A stretch of DNA of 64,000 bases from Comamonadaceae bacterium G21597-S1 (GTDB taxonomy: Bacteria; Pseudomonadota; Gammaproteobacteria; Burkholderiales; Burkholderiaceae_C). A model generated the notes under the pieces. The model saw only the letters and a list, made by a program, of their open reading frames with translations. It made no database searches and was not told the DNA's origin. The stretch spans positions 124,001-188,000 of the forward strand of contig JAPWHR010000003.1 in NCBI GenBank assembly GCA_027214345.1. Direction: 5' to 3'. The position numbers and the translations under genes were made by a program. Below are positions 57,732 to 64,000 of this stretch, piece by piece; within the stretch, counting starts at the first letter, position 1, and each line of letters begins with the position of its first letter.

Positions 57732-58715
57732 ATGATCCCGACCATCGCCGTCAGTTTCAAACTCGAGCCGCCAGCGCAAGCCGTGCTGGCCGAAGCCGTT
57801 GCCGTTGCCGCGCGCATCACGGCTCTGCCCGGACTCGATGCTGCGGCACGCGCAACGGCATTGCGACAAGCCGACATCGTCCTGTCGCGCCATCCGCGGC
57901 AAGAGTTGACGCCGCAGGACCTTGCGGCCATGGGCGGGGTCGGGCTGATCCAGCTCATGACGGCCGGCATCGACTTCATCGCGCCCGATGACCTGCCTGC
58001 CGGGGTTCCGGTCGCCAGCAATGCCGGCGCCTATTCGGAGCCCATGGCCGAACACGCGCTGGCCATGATCCTGGCGGCCGCGAAGCGGCTGTTGGTCGAA
58101 CATGCGGCGCTCGCGCACGGAGACTTCCACCAGTTCAAGGCCAATCGCATGCTCCGCGGCATGGTGTGCGGCATCCTGGGTTATGGGGGCATCGGGCAGG
58201 CCACGGCGCGCCTGATGCGCGGCATCGGAGCCTCCATCCACGTCATCAATCGCAGCGGAACCACCCGGGACGCCGTGGACTGGATAGGAACCACCGCGCA
58301 ACTCGACACATTGCTGGCGGTGTCCGACGTATTGCTGATCAGCATGCCGCTCACGCGGGACACGCAGGGGCTGATCGGCCAACGCGAACTGGGGTTGATG
58401 AAGGACGATGCCATCCTCGTCAACCTGGCGCGCGGCGAGATCATCGACGAGGCGGCGCTGTTCGCGCACCTGCAGTCCCACCCGGCATTCACTGCCTGCA
58501 TCGACGCCTGGTGGGTGGAGCCGGTACGGCACGGCGAGTTCCGGATGGATCACCCGTTTACCGCACTGCCCAATGTCATCGGCTCGCCGCACAACTCGGC
58601 ATCGGTGCAAGATACCGCCAACAGGGCCTTGCACATGGCGGGGCTGAACTGTCGCAGGCAACTGACCGGTGCACCGGTGCTGAACCTGGTCCGACCGCAG
58701 GACCGTTATCTCTGA
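57732..58715 (+). CDS. D-isomer-specific 2-hydroxyacid dehydrogenase family protein
   Basis: A 327-residue NAD(P)-dependent oxidoreductase of the D-2-hydroxyacid dehydrogenase family. The Rossmann motif is GILGYGGIGQATARLM. The catalytic residues are recognisable: arginine in NLARGEIID, glutamate in WWVEPVR, histidine in GSPHNSAS. It interconverts a 2-oxoacid and its D-2-hydroxyacid; the specific substrate is unknown. It lies 109 bp after fahA in the same orientation and may belong to the same catabolic unit. Confidence 0.9.
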   Translation: MIPTIAVSFKLEPPAQAVLAEAVAVAARITALPGLDAAARATALRQADIVLSRHPRQELTPQDLAAMGGVGLIQLMTAGIDFIAPDDLPAGVPVASNAGAYSEPMAEHALAMILAAAKRLLVEHAALAHGDFHQFKANRMLRGMVCGILGYGGIGQATARLMRGIGASIHVINRSGTTRDAVDWIGTTAQLDTLLAVSDVLLISMPLTRDTQGLIGQRELGLMKDDAILVNLARGEIIDEAALFAHLQSHPAFTACIDAWWVEPVRHGEFRMDHPFTALPNVIGSPHNSASVQDTANRALHMAGLNCRRQLTGAPVLNLVRPQDRYL

Positions 58716-58933
58716 CGCAGACCCACCGGCGTGCGCATGACGTGGGCCGCGACCGGGCCAGCCGGTCGGGCTCGCACGGGCCCCCGCCCACGCCCTCGGT
58801 CCGAATAATCCCGTTACGATCGATGGCACCGAGACATACTGCAGGCTTCCGACGGGCTGCGCCAGCAAGCAGGCATTGACGGCTCGTTGTGCGCTGGCCC
58901 TACATGCAACGACCGACCTTTGCGAAGACGCAC

Positions 58934-59428
58934 ATGTCCACCCCACTTCCCACCCCCGAACTCGACTTCGTCGCCGACCTGACCGTCCATGTCGCGGCGC
59001 CGAGCGAAGCCGGCATGGTCAGCGGCCTGAACAGCCGCGGCCGCCGCCGCATCATCCCGATCACGGGCGGCAGCATGACCGGCCCGCAATTGCGGGGCCG
59101 TGTGTTGCCGGGCGGCGCCGATTTCCAGATCGTCGTGTCCGAGACCTGTGCCGACCTCGATGCGCGTTACATGATCGCGCTCGACGGACCGGAACACGCC
59201 GGGCAACACCTGTTCGTGCAGAACCGCGCCTTGCGCCGCGGCAGCGCCGAAGACATCGCGCGGCTGGTGCGCGGCGAGCCCGTCGATCCGCAAGCGATCT
59301 ACTTTCGCTGCGTGCCGCGCTTCGAAGTGTCCGACGAGCGGCTGCGCTGGCTGACCGAGAGCATCTTCGTCGGTACCGGGGCAAGGTATCCGGACCGGGT
59401 GGAGATGCGGTTCTTCAGGTTGGCCTGA
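58934..59428 (+). CDS. DUF3237 protein
   Basis: A 164-residue protein matching DUF3237, with the blocks RRIIPITGGSMTGPQLRGRVLPGGADFQ and YFRCVPRFEVSDERLRWL near the C-terminus. The fold is a small beta-barrel and the function is unknown; related genes often lie in aromatic- or xenobiotic-degradation clusters. The ATG at 58934 is chosen over an earlier in-frame ATG because the extra residues look random. It follows a 218-bp gap in which nothing clear was seen. Confidence 0.75.
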   Translation: MSTPLPTPELDFVADLTVHVAAPSEAGMVSGLNSRGRRRIIPITGGSMTGPQLRGRVLPGGADFQIVVSETCADLDARYMIALDGPEHAGQHLFVQNRALRRGSAEDIARLVRGEPVDPQAIYFRCVPRFEVSDERLRWLTESIFVGTGARYPDRVEMRFFRLA

Positions 59429-59495
59429 ACACAGGGCAGGTCGCCGCGTGCGCCAATGCCACGCACGCCGGGCGCGGCTCGGCAGTTGTCCGTGG

Positions 59496-60380
59496 TCAGT
59501 TCCGGGTCGCCTGCCAGGTGCCGGCGGAGCCGACCAGGGTATTGCCCCAGGCGCCGGACGCGCTGCCCGTGCGCGTGAAGGAGCCCGAAAACGTGGCCCC
59601 GGTGTTGGTGACACCGGTGATCAAGGCGCTACCGCTGCTCTGGACGTTGCCGGCAACGGCAATCGTCTGGTTGTAGGGAACGCTGAGGCAGCTGCCCGAG
59701 CCCGCGCCCTGGGCATTGACGGTTACCGTGCAGTTGCCGTAGTCGGCGGGCCCGCTGGTGCCGACGAAGCTGGCGTTCCAGGTGCCGGCGAACGCCGCCA
59801 GCAAGGTGAAGCGGAAGTGCGCCTCGGCTGAGGCCGCGTCTTTCAGGGGGGCCGCGCCACTGGCGCGCAATGCGGTGGCCGTGGCCACGGCAGCCACCAC
59901 CGCGGGATCGGCCGCGAACGCGGCCTTGGATTGCGCAAAGTTCAGCGGCGCCGTCAGGCTGTTGCGGACCGCCGCTGTGATCAGGATGCCGTTGTTCGGG
60001 TCGCCATCGTCGTCGAGCGTCTGCAACAAGCGCACCATGTTGCTGACCGTCGCATCGGTTTCGTCGATGGCCCCCGGCACGAGATCGGTCGGGAAGACCG
60101 TGGCCTGGCCGGCGGCAATGGTGCCGATGACCACGCTGCCCAGCGAGAACGTGACGGGTTGACCCGTCTCGTACTGGAACGTGCCCATGGCATCGGTGAT
60201 GCCCGAGGTCGCACCCGAGCTGTAGGCCAGGCCTTGCACCGGCGCGTCGACGAACACACCGTTCTGGATGGCGGGCGTGCCAGCGCCCCCATCGGAGCCA
60301 CCCCCGCAGCCGGACATGGCCAAGGCCATGCCCACGATCGAAACCCGGATTGCCCTGCCCAGCACGAGACCGTTTTCCAT
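59496..60380 (-). CDS. Hypothetical secreted lipoprotein with adhesin-like repeats
   Basis: A 294-residue predicted lipoprotein: a basic N-terminus, hydrophobic stretch, and lipobox ALAMSGC followed by a Gly/Ser-rich linker (GGGSDGGAG). The mature part is rich in Thr, Ser, Ala, Val, Gly, with beta-strand-type sequences (FVDAPVQGLAYSSGATSGITDAMGTFQYETG at the start resembles a carboxypeptidase-regulatory-type beta-sandwich) and a C-terminal domain with GTWNASFVGTSGPADYGN. The function is unknown. The ATG at 60380 follows a GGGGGCAGG stretch. Confidence 0.7.
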   Translation of the reverse strand: MENGLVLGRAIRVSIVGMALAMSGCGGGSDGGAGTPAIQNGVFVDAPVQGLAYSSGATSGITDAMGTFQYETGQPVTFSLGSVVIGTIAAGQATVFPTDLVPGAIDETDATVSNMVRLLQTLDDDGDPNNGILITAAVRNSLTAPLNFAQSKAAFAADPAVVAAVATATALRASGAAPLKDAASAEAHFRFTLLAAFAGTWNASFVGTSGPADYGNCTVTVNAQGAGSGSCLSVPYNQTIAVAGNVQSSGSALITGVTNTGATFSGSFTRTGSASGAWGNTLVGSAGTWQATRN

Positions 60381-60501
60381 GACCTGCCCCCTTGTTTGTC
60401 CTTGTGGGCACATGATGCGCCGGCTTCGCAACAGCGGCATCGTCTGAATGGTGGACAAACGCACGGCCACGGGAATCGCGGGTGCCCGCGGGCAGGCCGC
60501 T

Positions 60502-61263
60502 TCAGGCGTCGCCGGTCTCCAGCGCGGCGCCACGCAGGTCATCGACCACCGGCACCACCGACAGCAGAACCAGGATGCCGGCCAGCGGCAAGGTCGCCAG
60601 ATATCCGAACTGCTTGAATCCGATGGCGCCGAGCACGCCCCCGACCAGGAAACACAGGATCAACAGGCCGAGCATGCGCAGGCGCTCCCGGTCCGCGACC
60701 ACGCGATGCTCCGCCCCCGCGTCGACCCGGTTCCAGTAGATCAGCTTGCCCAGCTCGATGCCCAGGTCGGTGATGACGCCGGTCAGATGGGTCGTGCGCA
60801 CCACTGCGCCCGAGATCTTGGTGATCACCGCGTTCTGCAGGCCCATCATGAAACACAGCAACATGACGGTGGCGGGAACGAACAGACCGGTCACGCCGGC
60901 CAGCGTCGAACCCATCAGGCCGAACACCAGGAACAGGCCGGCCTCGAGCAGCAGCGGCAGCGCAAACTGGCTGCGCAGGTCGCGCCGGCGGCCGTAGTTG
61001 ATCATGATCGCCGAGGTCATCGCCCCCATCAGGAACGACAACACTGCACCGATCGCCCCCAGCGCCAACGTGAATTCGCCCAGCGCCAGGTGGTCGGCCA
61101 GCGACGAGACGATGCCGGTCATGTGCGAGGTATAGAGCTGCACCGCGAGATAGGCACCGGCGTTGGCCGCGCCGGCAACGAAAGCCAGCGTGAAGCCAAG
61201 ATGACGGATGGTGCGCCCGGAACCTTGCTGGCTGGTCAGGCTGCGCGCATATTGGATCGGCAT
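60502..61263 (-). CDS. DUF1275 (YoaK-like) membrane protein
   Basis: A 253-residue polytopic membrane protein with about six hydrophobic helices. DUF1275 blocks are present: LAFVAGAANAGAYLAVQLYTSHMTGIVSSLADHLALGE near the N-terminus (residues about 25-65) and MGLQNAVITKISGAVVRTTHLTGVITDLGIELG in the middle (residues about 140-175). It is thought to be a transporter-like family of unknown substrate. It is divergent from the thioesterase gene across 82 bp. Confidence 0.85.
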   Translation of the reverse strand: MPIQYARSLTSQQGSGRTIRHLGFTLAFVAGAANAGAYLAVQLYTSHMTGIVSSLADHLALGEFTLALGAIGAVLSFLMGAMTSAIMINYGRRRDLRSQFALPLLLEAGLFLVFGLMGSTLAGVTGLFVPATVMLLCFMMGLQNAVITKISGAVVRTTHLTGVITDLGIELGKLIYWNRVDAGAEHRVVADRERLRMLGLLILCFLVGGVLGAIGFKQFGYLATLPLAGILVLLSVVPVVDDLRGAALETGDA

Positions 61264-61345
61264 GCTCCGATGGTACTGATGAAGCCGGGCCCGACCGGCG
61301 GCACAATAACGACCACACCGCAACCCCGACACCGATAGCCCCGCC

Positions 61346-61768
61346 ATGCGTATCTGGACCCAACCCCTCTCCGTCGAAACCCTGACCGGCATCCACGTCG
61401 ACACCGCAGTCGCCTGGCTCGGCATGGAATTCCTCGAGGTCGGCGACGACTTCATCCGGGCCCGCATGCCGGTCGACAAACGCACCCGGCAACCCTACGG
61501 CCTGCTGCACGGCGGCGTCTCCGTGGTGCTGGCCGAAACGCTGGGTTCCTGCGGCGCCGCGTATTCGGTGCCGGAAGGCCACCGCTGCGTCGGCCTGGAC
61601 ATCAATGCCAACCACCTCAAGGGCGCCACTACCGGCTGGGTCACCGGCGTCACCCGGCCGGTCCACCGCGGCCGCAGCACCCAGGTCTGGCAGATCGACA
61701 TGCACAACGACGCCGGCGAGATGACCTGCGTCTCGCGCATCACGATGGCGGTGCTGGCGCCGCGCTGA
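61346..61768 (+). CDS. Hotdog-fold acyl-CoA thioesterase (PaaI/YbdB-like)
   Basis: A 140-residue hotdog thioesterase. The signature LLHGGVSVVLAETLGS (HGG, then the catalytic glutamate) and the C-terminal EMTCVSRITMAVL strand are typical of the PaaI/EntH/MenI group. It probably hydrolyses aberrant or stored acyl- or aryl-CoA thioesters, or acts in phenylacetate or menaquinone-type metabolism. It stands alone, 162 bp before a PPOX-type gene. The RBS is not pronounced. Confidence 0.87.
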   Translation: MRIWTQPLSVETLTGIHVDTAVAWLGMEFLEVGDDFIRARMPVDKRTRQPYGLLHGGVSVVLAETLGSCGAAYSVPEGHRCVGLDINANHLKGATTGWVTGVTRPVHRGRSTQVWQIDMHNDAGEMTCVSRITMAVLAPR

Positions 61769-61929
61769 GGGGTTTGTCGCACCGGGAGATCGTTGCCCGT
61801 GCGCACCGGGTTCACATGTCACGGTTTCGTGGCAGGAAACATGGCGCGCAGCGAATCAACGGCCCACACCCGGCCAACCGCGGTATCGTGTGATCCACCC
61901 CGCGACCCATCCACTGCAGCGAAACCGCC

Positions 61930-62559
61930 ATGGCCCCGAACTTCGACAACACCATCTCGACCCGTGAACAGTTGCGCGCCGTGCTCGGCGAACCCAGCCC
62001 GCGCGTCGTGTCCAAGGTCATCGACCATATCGACGTCCATTGCCGCGGCTTCATCGCCAAGACCCCGTTCCTGCTGCTGGCGACGGCCGACGGCAAGGGC
62101 AAGGTCGACGTCTCGCCCAAGGGCGATCCGGCCGGATTCGTGCAGGTGCTCGACGATCACACGCTGGCGATTCCCGAGCGGCTGGGCAACCGGCTCGCCG
62201 ACAGCTTGCTGAACATGCTGGAACGGCCGCAGGTCGGCCTGCTGTTCATGATTCCCGGCAAGTCCGAGACGCTGCGCGCCGGCGGCACGGCCCGTATCGT
62301 GCAGGACGACTGGTTGCTGGAAAAAATGGCGGTGCGCGGCAAGAAACCGCAGCTCGCCACCGTGGTGACGGTGCAGCGCATGTTCTTCCATTGCGCCAAA
62401 TGCGTGATGCGCTCGGACCTGTGGCGGCCCGAAGGCTGGCCCGACCAGGACGGCGTGCCGACGCTGGCCCAGGCCATCATCGACCATGCCCGGCTCAGCG
62501 ATTCGGTCGAGCAGGTGCAGGCCGGGCTGGACGAGAGTTACCGCGACCGACTGTATTGA
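61930..62559 (+). CDS. PPOX-class FMN-binding flavoprotein
   Basis: A 209-residue split-barrel protein of the pyridoxamine 5'-phosphate oxidase-like superfamily, of the MSMEG_1061-type group. Segments LLLATADGKGKVDVSPKGDPAGFVQVLDDHTLAIPERLGNRLADSLLNML (residues about 47-95) are the FMN-binding part; the C-terminal MFFHCAKCVMRSDLW includes two cysteines. It is probably a flavin- or F420-dependent oxidoreductase. The true substrate is unknown; it should not be called PdxH. Confidence 0.85.
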   Translation: MAPNFDNTISTREQLRAVLGEPSPRVVSKVIDHIDVHCRGFIAKTPFLLLATADGKGKVDVSPKGDPAGFVQVLDDHTLAIPERLGNRLADSLLNMLERPQVGLLFMIPGKSETLRAGGTARIVQDDWLLEKMAVRGKKPQLATVVTVQRMFFHCAKCVMRSDLWRPEGWPDQDGVPTLAQAIIDHARLSDSVEQVQAGLDESYRDRLY

Positions 62560-62631
62560 CGCCCCGTTGCCGGCCGCGCAAGGCCGGCGCCCGGTTCACC
62601 GACCGGCGCGTGTCCCGACCCGCAGCTTGCC

Positions 62632-63219
62632 TCAGGCCGCGTCCGGCGCCTCGCCGCGCGCCAGCCGCTCGCTTTTCCAGTACACGTCGTCGCCGACCGT
62701 GCCATCGGCGCGGTAGCGGTTCAGCACGCGCGCCAGCACGAACATCAGGTCGCTGAGCCGGTTCAGGTACTGGCGCGGCGTAGGCTTGAGTTCCTCGCGG
62801 CCCTGCAGCGCGATCACCGCGCGCTCGGCGCGGCGCGCCACGGTGCGGCAGACATGGGCCTGCGACGCGGCCCGCGTGCCGGCCGGCAGGATGAATTCCT
62901 GCAGCTTGGGCAAGGCCGCGTTGTGTTCGGCCAGCGCCTGGTCCAGCGCCAGCACGGCATCGGGTTTAAGCAGTTCGAACCCGGGTATCGACAATTCGCC
63001 GCCCAGGTTGAACAGCTGGTGCTGGATCTCGACCAGCAGCGTGCGCACGGCTTCGGGCATGTCTTCGCACAGCAGCAAGCCGATGTGCGAGTTGAGTTCA
63101 TCCACGTCGCCCATGGCGTGTACGCGCAGGTCGTTCTTGGAGACCCGCGTGTTGTCGCCCAGGCCGGTGGTTCCGTCATCGCCGGTGCGGGTGGCGATCT
63201 GTGTCAGGCGTTTGCCCAT
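62632..63219 (-). CDS. Cob(I)alamin adenosyltransferase, PduO type
   Basis: A 195-residue ATP:cob(I)alamin adenosyltransferase, making adenosylcobalamin. The N-terminal ATP site TRTGDDGTTGLGDNTRVSKND and the C-terminal bundle with CRTVARRAERAVIAL and YLNRLSDLMFVLARVLNR are characteristic of the PduO family. GGAGGAA lies nine bases before the ATG. It lies 22 bp downstream of the truncated histidine kinase gene on the same strand. The organism also has cobalamin-dependent MetH, so it uses cobalamin, although the two cofactor forms differ. Confidence 0.9.
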   Translation of the reverse strand: MGKRLTQIATRTGDDGTTGLGDNTRVSKNDLRVHAMGDVDELNSHIGLLLCEDMPEAVRTLLVEIQHQLFNLGGELSIPGFELLKPDAVLALDQALAEHNAALPKLQEFILPAGTRAASQAHVCRTVARRAERAVIALQGREELKPTPRQYLNRLSDLMFVLARVLNRYRADGTVGDDVYWKSERLARGEAPDAA

Positions 63220-63241
63220 GGTGTGTTCCTCCTGTCGGCCC

Positions 63242-64000
63242 TCATTGTCCTCCCGGCGCCGCCGCCGCTTGCGCATCGGCGGCCAGCGGCAGGCGCAGCG
63301 CGATGCGGAAGCCGCCACCGGCGAGCTGCTGCACGTCGATCGTGGCCTGGTGTTTCTGCGCCACCAGCTGCACCAAGGCCAGGCCCAGGCCGTGTCCGGA
63401 GCTGCCGGCCTTGCCACTGGCATACCGCTGGCTCAACGCGGCAAACGCCTGCGGCGCAAAACCGCTGCCCTGGTCATGCACGGCGATCTCGCAGCTGTCG
63501 TCGTGCAGCTGCAAGGACAAGGTCACCGTGCCGCCGCGCGGCCCATGGCGCAACGCGTTCCAGCCCAGGTTAAGCAGCGCGCGGCGCAGCAGCCGCTCGT
63601 CGCCGAGCACCAGCGCCAGGTCGGCGTCGCAGCGCCGCTCGACCCGCCCGCCCAGCGTCTGCGCGTCCTCCCACAGGTCATCGGCGCATGCGTGCAGCAG
63701 CTGCACCAGGTCGACCTCGGCGAACTGATGCCGCTCCACCGCCTGGGCACGGCCGATCAGCAGGAACTGTTCGGTCAGCTCCAGCGAGCGGCGCGCACAG
63801 GCATCCACGCGCGCAATCATCGCCGCGTGTTCAGCCGGGCTGCCGACCCGCAACTGGCTGGCCAGCGCACGCAGGGACACCAGCGGCGAACGCAGGTCGT
63901 GCGCGAGGTGGCGCATCATGTCGTCGCGGTATTGCTGCGCCTGCTCGGCATCGCCGTCCGCGGCCAACGCGTCGGCCACCTTGTCGACCGCCTGGGTGAT
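63242..64000 (-). CDS. Sensor histidine kinase (5' end outside window)
   Basis: The C-terminal 252 residues of a two-component sensor kinase, open at the window edge. The visible part begins with what looks like the end of a HAMP domain (ITQAVDKVADALAADG) and has the phospho-acceptor H-box MRHLAHDLRSPL, N-box LLNLGWNALRHGP, and G boxes VHDQGSGF and GHGLGLALVQL. The kinase domain is therefore complete in its catalytic core. The response regulator and input domain lie beyond the window. An in-frame GTG at 63979 is internal, not a start. Confidence 0.88.
   Translation of the reverse strand: MTQAVDKVADALAADGDAEQAQQYRDDMMRHLAHDLRSPLVSLRALASQLRVGSPAEHAAMIARVDACARRSLELTEQFLLIGRAQAVERHQFAEVDLVQLLHACADDLWEDAQTLGGRVERRCDADLALVLGDERLLRRALLNLGWNALRHGPRGGTVTLSLQLHDDSCEIAVHDQGSGFAPQAFAALSQRYASGKAGSSGHGLGLALVQLVAQKHQATIDVQQLAGGGFRIALRLPLAADAQAAAAPGGQ

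Noticed and set aside
58716-58933. tRNA or small RNA in the gap before the DUF3237 gene
   Set aside because: No cloverleaf, CCA end or strong terminator hairpin followed by a T run was found.

Overview
The window is a GC-rich, densely coded chromosomal segment with short intergenic gaps. It looks like a betaproteobacterium of the order Burkholderiales, probably near Comamonadaceae or Alcaligenaceae. Supporting signs are three Bug/TctC-type periplasmic receptors, a methionine synthase split into two genes with an S-adenosylhomocysteine (SAH) riboswitch, an NsrR/NnrS nitric-oxide module, a ThiD-ThiE fusion in a TPP-riboswitch thiamine operon, and many LysR-controlled catabolic clusters. I saw no rRNA, tRNA, prophage, transposase or CRISPR array. 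Both ends cut genes: a GGDEF/EAL protein on the left and a sensor histidine kinase on the right.

Layout. 0-3 kb: diguanylate cyclase/phosphodiesterase, a Crp/Fnr regulator and a small hypothetical gene. 3-12 kb: an amidase divergent from a long co-directional set (tctC-tctB-tctA, exported alpha/beta hydrolase, second tctC, cytoplasmic alpha/beta hydrolase, sulfatase) that looks like an uptake-and-hydrolysis operon. 12-15.5 kb: membrane protein, ferredoxin, DUF2249 protein and NnrS facing nsrR across an NsrR-type palindrome. 15.5-21.5 kb: a LysR regulator divergent from an aromatic-catabolism set (ring-cleavage dioxygenase, FAH-type hydrolase, flavin hydroxylase, Bug receptor, GlcG-like protein). 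21.5-25.7 kb: two small lower-GC genes, a DUF2061 protein, an XRE-type regulator and RecQ. 25.8-31.1 kb: the methionine synthase halves flanking a gene of unknown function, with an SAH riboswitch before the second half. 31.1-33 kb: RidA and a lytic transglycosylase. 33-39 kb: thiC-thiO-thiS-thiG-thiDE behind a TPP riboswitch. 39.2-43.5 kb: msrB-msrA, a proline-rich membrane protein and two MFS transporters. 43.5-47.3 kb: CoA-transferase, glutaryl-CoA dehydrogenase and LysR. 47.4-57.6 kb: a small hypothetical gene, acetoacetyl-CoA synthetase, TetR, a TRAP transporter and three catabolic enzymes. 57.7-64 kb: 2-hydroxyacid dehydrogenase, DUF3237, lipoprotein, DUF1275, thioesterase, PPOX-type flavoprotein, PduO-type adenosyltransferase and the histidine kinase.

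Two families of GC-rich palindromic repeats are present, and they are the most unusual thing here. One has entered coding sequence: it is tandemly amplified in frame inside acetoacetyl-CoA synthetase (three identical 84-bp units plus a partial), it supplies the C-terminal tail of DctQ, and a degenerate copy lies at the thiG/thiDE junction, where it probably changed the start of thiDE. The other sits directly at the stop codons of gcdH and dctM. Other regulatory signals visible in the sequence are two riboswitches, an NsrR box, and a pair of palindromic operators between aacS and its divergent tetR.
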